Assembly (NCBI GenBank): GCA_014730055.1
Contig: WJIV01000153.1
Span: 1-7,611 of the forward strand
Reading direction: 5' to 3'
DNA from: Candidatus Bathyarchaeota archaeon
Lineage (GTDB): Archaea; Thermoproteota; Bathyarchaeia; TCS64
DNA: 7,611 nucleotides
The notes below the pieces were generated by a model. That model saw only the letters and a list, made by a program, of their open reading frames with translations. It ran no database searches and had not been told where the DNA came from. Both the position numbers and the translations under genes were made by a program. Shown here in pieces: positions 1 through 5,176 of this stretch; the stretch's first letter is position 1; each line of letters opens with the position of its first letter.

Positions 1-139
1 CCAGTGAGTCCCTACCTTGTCCGCATCCTAGATCTAGTATGGTTCCCTTTGGCTCATAATTTCTGAAGAATGAGATCAGTGCTGGGTAGGGAGAGCCGAA
101 GTGATCTGGTTGTCTATAGTGTTTATCATATACTGTCAC
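1..139 (-). CDS. Class I SAM-dependent methyltransferase, N-terminal part (cut by window edge)
   Basis: The minus strand is open from a GTG at 139-137 to the window edge, giving 46 codons. The translation starts MTVYDKHYRQPDHFGSPYP and reaches ILDLGCGQGRDSL at residues 34-46. The latter is methyltransferase motif I, the glycine-rich loop that binds S-adenosylmethionine in the Rossmann-like fold. The YDKHY...FG.PYP lead-in is, from memory, typical of small soluble methyltransferases of this class, so the GTG start fits. The frame stays open upstream to a TTG near 192, but that extension has no family-like sequence. The substrate cannot be told from this fragment. The SdpI-like gene lies just upstream on the same strand, with a 66-nt gap, so they may be co-transcribed. 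Confidence 0.8.
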   Translation of the reverse strand, partial: MTVYDKHYRQPDHFGSPYPALISFFRNYEPKGTILDLGCGQGRDSL

Positions 140-205
140 ATATGGAATAATGAATGATAACTCAAATACCCTGGGAATATTGAGAACAATCAATTAGTTT
201 TTTCC

Positions 206-853
206 TTAATTCATTCTTTCCATTGTTATTTGTTTGTATTTCAGGTAAGAATAGATGATAACATAGATTCCTGAAACCAACACGGGCACCATAGCCAACC
301 CCAGAGACAACCAACCGCTAAAAAACACACCAGCAATAGCCAATAAACCAGATACCCTGAAAAGCAGACCCCCGACACAATGCGTCTCCCTCCAAACCTC
401 CTCGCTACTCAAAGTCCAAGGTGTCCTGATACCAAGAAACCAGTTGATCTCCACCTCCCCAAGAATGCAGCCTAATCCATAGAAGAGAACCCCCAACATT
501 GGAATAAGCAATCGCAGCAAGTCAAACCTGTAACCGAGATTCCAAGCAGTTGATAACCCAAAGACATAGGACATGTAAAAAGTGAACAACAGGATGAACC
601 ATTCATAGGATTCCATCATCTTCTCCTTAGAAGCCTTGGGGTCTATTCTGGGTAAGACTATGAAAAAGGGAATTAGAACCACTTCTATTACTGGTATGAG
701 GAATAACCCCAGGGTTTTAGAGCCGTAGCCGTCTGCTTCTCCCTTTATGTTCCAGTGGATGGCTATACGATCAGGCATCCTTGGGTATAGAATTATTCCT
801 ATTAGAAACTGAATTATTATCAGAAGGATGGATAACGCAATTGCTCTTCGCAT
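206..853 (-). CDS. SdpI/DUF1648-family integral membrane protein
   Basis: This 215-residue protein is very hydrophobic, with about six predicted membrane segments (roughly residues 5-23, 48-67, 85-103, 112-131, 165-180 and 183-203). The stretch MPDRIAIHWNIKGEADGYGS at residues 26-45 is the DUF1648 signature. WFLGIRTPWTLSSEEVWRET at 138-157 is the SdpI-family C-terminal motif. In Bacillus, SdpI gives immunity to the SdpC toxin and acts as a signalling receptor. For archaeal homologues the role is unknown, so immunity here is only an inference from the family. I chose the ATG at 853; a TTG one codon earlier (856) is less likely. No Shine-Dalgarno is seen; the rc sequence CGTATACG at 889-896 is a possible promoter element. 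No toxin gene lies next to it; the neighbours are a methyltransferase (downstream) and the HepT-MntA pair (upstream). Confidence 0.88.
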   Translation of the reverse strand: MRRAIALSILLIIIQFLIGIILYPRMPDRIAIHWNIKGEADGYGSKTLGLFLIPVIEVVLIPFFIVLPRIDPKASKEKMMESYEWFILLFTFYMSYVFGLSTAWNLGYRFDLLRLLIPMLGVLFYGLGCILGEVEINWFLGIRTPWTLSSEEVWRETHCVGGLLFRVSGLLAIAGVFFSGWLSLGLAMVPVLVSGIYVIIYSYLKYKQITMERMN

Positions 854-911
854 CAATATTTATGTAAATGGTTAAAGGAAAAAGATTACGTATACGATCA
901 TATAGCAGAAT

Positions 912-927
912 AATCGATGATTTTATC
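912..927 (+). promoter_or_regulatory. Intergenic 16-bp motif, copy 1 (orphan)
   Basis: The sequence AATCGATGATTTTATC is identical to copy 3 (3144) and differs by one base from copies 2 (2041) and 4 (7536). Unlike the others it has no plus-strand start codon at the expected distance: around 951 there is only non-coding sequence. It lies 58 bp upstream of the minus-strand SdpI-like gene but in the opposite orientation. It may drive an unrecognised small RNA, be a leftover promoter of a lost gene, or be a regulator site for the minus-strand gene. Confidence 0.55.
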
Positions 928-937
928 ATCATTTTAT

Positions 938-1008
938 ACTCGCCAATTTATTACCAAAAGTCTTGACTTAGTTGCTACATTCCTAAAATTAGACATAGTT
1001 TGGCGAGT
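938..1008. repeat. 9-bp inverted repeat with 53-nt spacer
   Basis: ACTCGCCAA at 938-946 and its exact reverse complement TTGGCGAGT at 1000-1008 enclose a 53-nt A/T-rich spacer. The arms are G/C-richer than their surroundings. They sit in the non-coding gap between SdpI and HepT, 10 bp after motif copy 1. They could be paired regulator sites, ends of a tiny non-autonomous element, or the stem of an RNA. No clear target-site duplication flanks the arms. The rest of the 184-bp gap shows no gene. Confidence 0.35.
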
Positions 1009-1037
1009 TAATGAATAGTACGTATTTTATATTTTCT

Positions 1038-1460
1038 CTATTTTTCTATATATTTGTGGATTTGTTTCTCGAATTCTAATATATCTTCAATTCTGGTTTT
1101 GATTATTACGAGAAACCTTTCATCATCTACTTCACCATACCTGTGCCCCAGAAGGTTTCTGAAACGGGCCATATCCTCCAGTCTATTTGCAAGGTTAATC
1201 TCAATGACTTTTTCTTCTCCTAGGATCCTGAACATCTGACTATAGCTCTCTGCTCTACTGAATCCTTGAACGGATATGATGTGATTTGCTATATCAAAAG
1301 TGGCCTCCAGAATCTCAAGAAGGCTGAACTTTGCTGCCTGAACATCCTTATAGCTGTTGATGAATTCCTTTTTGGGTATATCCTTGTATTCTTTCAGAAA
1401 GTTGATGTTGCGCTCTATTGTATCAAATCTCTCCTTTATGATGCCCTTGTCAACTTTCAT
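1038..1460 (-). CDS. hepT: HepT-like HEPN-domain toxin (DUF86)
   Basis: This is a 140-residue, mostly helical protein of the HEPN/DUF86 family, normal length for HepT. The family hallmark RX4HXY is intact at residues 101-108 (RNLLGHRY: Arg101, His106, Tyr108). In studied HepT proteins this motif is the RNase active site, and its tyrosine is AMPylated by the partner MntA, which silences the toxin. The ATG at 1460 was chosen because it gives the standard N-terminus (MKVDKGIIKERFD). The frame extends 13 codons upstream to an ATG at 1499, deep inside mntA, which is unlikely. The gene overlaps the end of mntA by 11 bp (1450-1460), so the two are translated from one message, antitoxin first. Function is inferred from motif and pairing, and is well supported. 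Confidence 0.9.
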   Translation of the reverse strand: MKVDKGIIKERFDTIERNINFLKEYKDIPKKEFINSYKDVQAAKFSLLEILEATFDIANHIISVQGFSRAESYSQMFRILGEEKVIEINLANRLEDMARFRNLLGHRYGEVDDERFLVIIKTRIEDILEFEKQIHKYIEK

Positions 1461-1884
1461 TTCGTAGCCTCGTGCTCCTGTACATATCGTAAGCCTCATG
1501 AAAGGGCTTTATATCCAGGTACATGGAGACCGCTTTAGCCTCGAACTGCGCCCTCTTTCTCTCGTCTCTGGATATTATTAACTCTCCCTCACTTATCACG
1601 CGGTACTGAAACCTGGGGTTTCTGTCATTAAGGATCCTTATGTCTATCACCCGTTTAAGCCCAGTCTCTTTCTCAATTTCCTTTGCCAGCGCCTCTGGGT
1701 ATAGTGCTTCTTGTTTGTAGCAGTCCTCTAGAAGTAGTCCAACATCAAGGTCGCTGTCCTCCCGTGCGTATCCTTTCACCGATGACCCGTATAGATAAGC
1801 GACTATTACCTCTTTATGGGGCTCCAGTGCCCTTCTTAAATCCAGCTTAATTTTAGATAAATTAAGTTCCTCTGATAGGGCCAT
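1450..1884 (-). CDS. mntA: MntA-like minimal nucleotidyltransferase antitoxin
   Basis: This 144-residue protein has the pol-beta-type nucleotidyltransferase signature GSX10DXD: Gly33-Ser34 and Asp45/Asp47 in GSSVKGYAREDSDLD. A likely third metal-binding aspartate is Asp81 in RVIDIRIL. MntA proteins transfer AMP from ATP to the HepT active-site tyrosine and so neutralise it; the overlapping hepT gene supports this role. The ATG at 1884 gives the usual family length and has a TATA-like AATATTAAAG about 30 nt upstream (1911-1920, minus strand). The frame stays open to a TTG at 1977, which would add 31 residues of unfamiliar sequence. That TTG has its own TATA-like box near 2001-2008 at leaderless spacing, so the longer form cannot be excluded. 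The C-terminal tail (residues 104-144) is basic and probably helical. Confidence 0.88.
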   Translation of the reverse strand: MALSEELNLSKIKLDLRRALEPHKEVIVAYLYGSSVKGYAREDSDLDVGLLLEDCYKQEALYPEALAKEIEKETGLKRVIDIRILNDRNPRFQYRVISEGELIISRDERKRAQFEAKAVSMYLDIKPFHEAYDMYRSTRLRNES

Positions 1885-1983
1885 CTCAAATACTTGTATT
1901 CTTGAAGTAACTTTAATATTTCTAAACCTGAATGCTGGAATGCTTTGCGCATCGAAAAAAACGTTTATTTTATCCAAAAAGGA

Positions 1984-1993
1984 AATACGTATT
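1984..1993. promoter_or_regulatory. Palindrome AATACGTATT upstream of mntA
   Basis: A perfect 10-bp palindrome lies in the divergent region between mntA and the Fe-S gene. The core TACGTATT recurs at 1019-1026, just past the end of hepT, and TACGTA recurs at 887-892 before the SdpI-like gene. It could be an operator for the toxin-antitoxin operon, but short A/T-rich palindromes also arise by chance. Confidence 0.25.
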
Positions 1994-2040
1994 CTCTAAG
2001 TATATTATTTAGTTGAAATAATATCCAATTTATGCAGTCT

Positions 2041-2056
2041 AATCGATGGTTTTATC
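2041..2056 (+). promoter_or_regulatory. Intergenic 16-bp motif, copy 2, before the Fe-S gene
   Basis: AATCGATGGTTTTATC differs at one base from copies 1 and 3. It ends 34 nt before the ATG at 2091, 11 nt further than copies 3 and 4. A separate TATA-like GTATAACATA at 2061-2070 sits about 26 nt before that ATG, so here the motif may be an upstream activator or regulator site rather than the TATA box itself. Confidence 0.6.
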
Positions 2057-2090
2057 CTCAGTATAACATAATTGTATACTTGATGAAAGA

Positions 2091-3134
2091 ATGGGTGAAG
2101 AGTTTGGACTTCTAGCTGATGCATTAGGAAGACTACCAAATGGGTTCGCTAGAACAAAATCAGGGATAGAACTTGAAATATTAAAAAGAATGTTCAATGA
2201 AACAGAAGCAAAACTAGCCTCAACCCTTACAAGAGACTACGAAACAATACAAACAATATCAGAAAGAAACCAAATGAAACCTCAAAAAATTGAAGAAATG
2301 CTAAAAGAAATGTCTAAAAAAGGAATGGTTTGGACAACAACAGATAAAAATGAAACCTGTTATCGTCTTGCTCCATTTGTAGTAGGTGTTTATGAATCAC
2401 ATCTAGGTTCTATGGATCACAGCTTCGCACACATGGTAGAGGACTATTTTCAAGAAGGAGGGTTCGAAGCCATCATGCAGCCCCTACCAAGCATCCACAG
2501 AGTAGTACCCGCACAATCTGCAGTAAAAACAGAATGGGTCCTCCCTTATGATGATGTAAAAAAGCTGCTCATGGAAAGTAAAGTGTTCCGAGTAAATGAT
2601 TGCATATGCAGGACTCAACAAGAGTATATTGGCAGAAAATGCGATTTTCCGATTCATAACTGTATGACTTTCTCTAAACATGAACGTGAGCCTCGACCAG
2701 GAGATGTTTCAAAGGAAGAGGCGTTAGCTTTGCTTGATGAAACAGAGAAAATTGGGCTTGTACATACTGTGAGTAATGTGGTTGAGGGTGTGAACTACAT
2801 TTGTAATTGTTGTGGGTGTTGTTGTGGGATTTTAAGAAGTTTAACTGAGTTTGGGTATGAGAACTCGGTAGCTGCTGCTAATTATTATTCAGTAATTGAT
2901 GATGATGTTTGTATTGGTTGTGGGGTATGTGAGAAGCGATGTCAGGTCAAGGCGATTAGTATGGTTGATGGGAAACCTGTGATTGATCTGAGTAACTGTA
3001 TTGGATGTGGCTTGTGTGTCACTGGATGTCCGGTTAATGCTGCCAAACTATTATTGAAGCCTGAGGATGAGAGAATTGAGCCCCCTCGAGACTTCATTGT
3101 GTGGGAGGAGAAACGTATCGAAAACAGAAAATAA
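2091..3134 (+). CDS. Cysteine-rich 4Fe-4S protein with N-terminal winged-helix-like region
   Basis: This is a 347-residue soluble protein. Residues about 25-95 look like a helix-turn-helix/winged-helix region (YETIQTISERNQMKPQKIEE...). Residues 168-191 hold a first cysteine set (Cys171, Cys173, Cys184, Cys191). Residues 238-245 hold CNCCGCCC, six cysteines in eight residues. The C-terminus has two classical ferredoxin CX2CX2CX3C motifs (Cys274-284 and Cys303-313, the second followed by Pro), enough for two 4Fe-4S clusters. From memory, proteins of this layout are common in anaerobic archaea and bacteria but lack a firmly known reaction. A redox sensor or an electron-transfer partner are both possible. 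Codon choice shifts from A-ending in the first half to G/T-ending after about 2690. The ATG at 2091 is the first standard start in frame. No Shine-Dalgarno is seen. Confidence 0.9.
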   Translation: MGEEFGLLADALGRLPNGFARTKSGIELEILKRMFNETEAKLASTLTRDYETIQTISERNQMKPQKIEEMLKEMSKKGMVWTTTDKNETCYRLAPFVVGVYESHLGSMDHSFAHMVEDYFQEGGFEAIMQPLPSIHRVVPAQSAVKTEWVLPYDDVKKLLMESKVFRVNDCICRTQQEYIGRKCDFPIHNCMTFSKHEREPRPGDVSKEEALALLDETEKIGLVHTVSNVVEGVNYICNCCGCCCGILRSLTEFGYENSVAAANYYSVIDDDVCIGCGVCEKRCQVKAISMVDGKPVIDLSNCIGCGLCVTGCPVNAAKLLLKPEDERIEPPRDFIVWEEKRIENRK

Positions 3135-3143
3135 TAGAACCAT

Positions 3144-3159
3144 AATCGATGATTTTATC
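3144..3159 (+). promoter_or_regulatory. Intergenic 16-bp motif, copy 3, before the VOC gene
   Basis: AATCGATGATTTTATC is identical to copy 1 and ends exactly 23 nt before the ATG at 3183, the same spacing as copy 4. The TTTTATC part is centred about 27 nt before the ATG, the position of a TATA box for a leaderless message. The first 11 bases form a dyad, AATC-GAT-GATT. A T7 run at 3173-3179 follows and could also end transcription of the Fe-S gene. Confidence 0.65.
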
Positions 3160-3182
3160 CATTTGTTTTATGTTTTTTTAGT

Positions 3183-3560
3183 ATGACTCAATTCAATAGA
3201 GCATACACTTTCATCTATTACAAGGATGTTAAAGAGGCTGAACCATTTTACAGAGACCTTCTTGGCTTAAGGCTAGAATATGAAAGCGATTGGGTAACCC
3301 GTTTTTGGGTTACTGATGATTATGCCATAGGTGCAGTGCAATCAGGGAAGGGCTTCTTAGAAGCTATGGAGGACAAGCCAGTTATCCTTTGTATTGGGTT
3401 GAAGGATGAGGCGGATATATTCGCATTATACGATAAGCTGAAGGATGCCGGGGTTAAGATGCATACTAGTATGGTGGAGCTTCGTGAAACTGAGGGAAGA
3501 ATCTTCTTTTGTGAAGACCCTGAGGGATATATTGTTGAAATAGTACAAACTCCAAAATAA
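3183..3560 (+). CDS. VOC-superfamily protein (glyoxalase / bleomycin-resistance fold)
   Basis: This 125-residue protein has the paired beta-alpha-beta-beta-beta layout of the vicinal oxygen chelate fold. The first half contains VKEAEPFYRDLLGLRLEYES (residues 16-35) and the second ends with DPEGYIVEIVQ (112-122). The closing glutamate (Glu119) matches the usual last metal ligand. The histidines normally found at the first strand of each half appear to be replaced (YTFIYYKD near residues 8-15 and VILCIGLKD near 67-75). It may therefore bind a metal poorly, or act as a ligand-binding or resistance protein rather than a glyoxalase. The substrate is unknown. It follows the Fe-S gene on the same strand but has its own motif-containing promoter, 48 nt away. 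The start is an ATG without Shine-Dalgarno. Confidence 0.88.
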   Translation: MTQFNRAYTFIYYKDVKEAEPFYRDLLGLRLEYESDWVTRFWVTDDYAIGAVQSGKGFLEAMEDKPVILCIGLKDEADIFALYDKLKDAGVKMHTSMVELRETEGRIFFCEDPEGYIVEIVQTPK

Positions 3561-3574
3561 CTTAACCACAATAA

Positions 3575-3688
3575 CCAGCAAACCCTCTTTTTAATGAGTT
3601 CCAAGGATATGGAGATGAGTTTGAGGACGAGGATATGTTCCTTGAGGAGATGATCCTGTTCCTCGATGAAGAGGAAGAGAGTACTTGA
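3575..3688 (+). pseudogene. Acidic ORF remnant without a start codon
   Basis: An open frame runs from just after a TAA at 3572-3574 to a TGA at 3686-3688. Its end is strongly acidic (FEDEDMFLEEMILFLDEEEE). It looks like the genuine C-terminus of a protein, but there is no start codon before the ATG at 3635, which would leave only 17 residues. I do not recognise the family. It may be the tail of a gene lost when the neighbouring nucleotidyltransferase module arrived or decayed, or it may be chance. Confidence 0.25.
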
Positions 3689-3707
3689 AGCACGGAGATC
3701 CTATTGC

Positions 3708-4244
3708 TTAGGTTATCTTTTCTAGTATCTCGAGGGTGTTTTCTTTCTTCGCCTCCATTTTTAACCTGGATATGTCTATCTGGGTGTTTCTGATTATTGA
3801 CTTGATATCTTCCTCATCTTTGTATGCTTTCCTCGGGTCCCTAGTGGCTTTAATCATTCTTAGTTTTGCGAGTATGAGGTCTTTAGGAGTCTGGATGAAT
3901 GTTGGATCTCCAAGGATGGTGCTTGCTCTCTTTTTTAAGGGGTCCGTGACGAAGATGAGGTCAACGCTGTATGGGGTCACTGTGTCCATTAGTGTTGCAA
4001 TATTGCACTCTAACTCGAGGGCCTGCTCCAGTCTATGATCGTTGACATCGAGTCCTGCCTCTCATAGGGCCCGGTTTAAGCGTGATATGTCTTCTGTTCT
4101 TGTCTGGATTATTATATCGATGTCTGTGGTTGTTCTGGGTCTTCCGTAGTAGCTTACTGCTAGGGCTCCGGTGAACATGTAGTCCTGCTGGGATTTGTTT
4201 AGCTCTTTTATGAGTCGCTTCACAAGTCCTTGAAAGGTATCCAG
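3708..4244 (-). pseudogene. AbiEii/DUF6036-like nucleotidyltransferase broken by an in-frame TGA
   Basis: Read from 4244, the frame gives TGALAVSYYGRPRTTTDIDI (residues 25-44). This matches the active-site pattern of AbiEii/DUF6036-type nucleotidyltransferases: a Gly-rich loop with Asp41 and Asp43. A single TGA follows at codon 61 (4064-4062), in the stretch LNRAL-stop-EAGLDV. The same frame then continues without break for 117 codons to the TAA at 3710. It includes a likely third catalytic aspartate (YSVDLIFV) and the family-like PTFIQTPKDLILAKLRMIKA. Total length would be about 178 residues, normal for the family. The start is unclear: there is no ATG. CTG at 4244 lies 9 nt after the GAGGAG at 4259-4254, and a GTG at 4223 is the alternative. 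One substitution (for example AGA or CGA to TGA) explains the break. Sequencing error or stop-codon readthrough are other explanations. Confidence 0.75.
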
Positions 4245-4245
4245 T

Positions 4246-4422
4246 CTAGTCTTCTCCTCTTATCCTCAATCGGAGTTCTTGAAGAAGCTCCTTCTCGGTG
4301 ATATCCGGGTTTTCTGCCCTTATTCCGTCAGCACTGACTCTTACCACTGTATCAGAGATCTCTATTGCTATTCGAAGTTTTTCATCCGGTGCTAGTTCCT
4401 CAATACTCAACTCAAGAATCAC
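4246..4422 (-). CDS. 58-residue partner of the nucleotidyltransferase
   Basis: This small acidic protein begins MILELSIEELAPDEKLRIAI and ends with ITEKELLQELRLRIRGED. The pattern of an 'E.L.P.EKLRIA' helix, an 'AxGIRAENPD' turn and a closing 'TEKELLQEL' helix is, from memory, shared by short proteins encoded immediately before AbiEii/DUF6036-type nucleotidyltransferases in many bacteria and archaea. It is read from a GTG at 4422; a TTG at 4410 is an alternative. The stop (TAG, 4248-4246) falls at the start of the nucleotidyltransferase frame, so the two were translationally coupled. It is intact although its partner is broken. Its role is unknown; by position it could be the antitoxin or regulatory subunit of a two-gene module. 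Confidence 0.65.
   Translation of the reverse strand: MILELSIEELAPDEKLRIAIEISDTVVRVSADGIRAENPDITEKELLQELRLRIRGED
4254..4259 (-). promoter_or_regulatory. Shine-Dalgarno GAGGAG for the broken nucleotidyltransferase
   Basis: GAGGAG lies inside the end of the 58-residue gene, 9 nt before the CTG at 4244. It is one of the few convincing Shine-Dalgarno sequences in a window of mostly leaderless genes, as expected for the second gene of an operon. It supports a start at or near 4244, perhaps a former ATG or TTG changed to CTG. Confidence 0.45.
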
Positions 4423-4795
4423 TAAGCTCGTATCCGCAAATAATTGTTTTTATTACAGATTAGTATAGCCTGGATTCAAGAGTAAATTTATTTATACTCT
4501 GGTTAAGGAGGAAGATATCGAATACGATTTATGTTCTTTGAGAATGAGATATTATTACCTATCTTATTCATAAAATAGATTTAGGTGAACAAAATTATAC
4601 AGTAACGCCAAACCTAAAACAGGTAGAATAATTCTCCAAAGAAATACTAAAACTATTAATATAAATTAATTAACCGATAACTCAACATTTATTATATAAT
4701 GTATAATTTAAATAAAAAAAATATGAGATATTATTTTTAATACTAAATAATATTTTTCAGAAATTTAATGAGAATTTATATTAGTAGTAAATTAA
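4423..4795. other. A/T-rich stretch without a convincing gene
   Basis: This 373-bp stretch contains no long open frame. Its first part holds TATA-like sequences for the minus-strand small gene (GTATAAATA reading down from 4497; GTAATAAAAAC near 4446-4456). The middle (4501-4570) has a short coding-like piece, GGAGGAAGATATCGAATACG onward, but stops follow quickly. From about 4650 to 4795 it is extremely A/T-rich and carries the hairpin at 4728-4753. Confidence 0.6.
4728..4757 (+). terminator. A/T-only hairpin followed by a short T run
   Basis: ATATTATTT at 4728-4736 pairs perfectly with AAATAATAT at 4745-4753 around an 8-nt loop, and TTTT follows directly. It has the shape of a terminator, but no plus-strand gene ends just before it and A/T-only dyads are frequent in such DNA. 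Confidence 0.22.
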
Positions 4796-4960
4796 TTTGG
4801 TAATTTTAGTCTGGTAAGACGTATTAAAGAGCATGGTAGTATTTTTCATCCTAATCTATGTAAGGCACTCAGAGTCTTGGAAAGATACCGTAGTAGAGAC
4901 CTATTATCTGAAGATGAGCTTGAGACAGCAATTAGGAGCCTAATCTCGGGATCATTGTAA
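4796..4960 (+). pseudogene. Small coding-like ORF without a standard start
   Basis: After an in-frame TAA at 4793-4795, the frame is open to TAA at 4958-4960. It encodes a protein-like helical sequence including RRIKEHGSIFHPNLCKALRV and LSEDELETAIRSLI. No ATG, GTG or TTG occurs near its beginning; CTG at 4811 is the only candidate. A TATA-like TTTATATT at 4775-4782 lies about 32 nt before that CTG, so a leaderless non-standard start is conceivable. I do not recognise the family. It is either a small gene with a degenerate start or the remnant of a longer one. Confidence 0.4.
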
Positions 4961-5131
4961 TGTGTAGACTTATTGGAACAGAAAACCCGTGTAATCTCAA
5001 GTATGGTACGACGTACATTACATACGATGATGCACTAATTCTTAAAAGTAATTGAGGTAGTAGGAATGTTAATTGAAATAGGAGACGCTACGGCGGACTG
5101 GGAAGAGAGATTCAGATGGCTAACTCCATAG
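4960..5131 (+). pseudogene. Two overlapping coding-like fragments, probably one frameshifted ORF
   Basis: An ATG at 4960 overlaps the preceding TAA and opens a 31-residue frame (MCRLIGTENPCNLKYGTTYI...) ending at 5055. In the next frame, an open stretch from 5039 to the TAG at 5131 encodes LKVIEVVGMLIEIGDATADW and more. Shifting frame near 5040 would join them into one protein of about 56 residues. I do not recognise it. With the fragment before it, this looks like the worn-down end of an older operon. Confidence 0.3.
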
Positions 5132-5176
5132 CAACTAGCTCCCAGAAACAATCCCCTTTATTATTTGTTTCATTAT

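Noticed and set aside
1266..1538. Plus-strand open frame of 90 codons opposite hepT and mntA
   Set aside because: It is antisense to the well-supported HepT-MntA genes, and its translation is low in charge with no recognisable motif.
2484..2681. Minus-strand open frame inside the Fe-S gene
   Set aside because: It is a shadow frame; the plus strand encodes a conserved cysteine-rich protein.
3320..3604. Minus-strand open frame opposite the VOC gene
   Set aside because: It is Ser-rich shadow translation of a clear VOC-fold gene.
3736..4038. Plus-strand open frame of 100 codons that looks like a hydrophobic protein
   Set aside because: It lies opposite the broken nucleotidyltransferase, whose minus-strand translation carries family motifs; the hydrophobic look comes from the complement of Lys/Glu/Asp-rich codons.
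4062..4064. TGA in the nucleotidyltransferase as a selenocysteine codon
   Set aside because: The position is in a plain helix (RAL-X-EAGLDV) where Arg, Lys or similar is expected; there is no catalytic need for selenocysteine and I noticed no SECIS-like structure.
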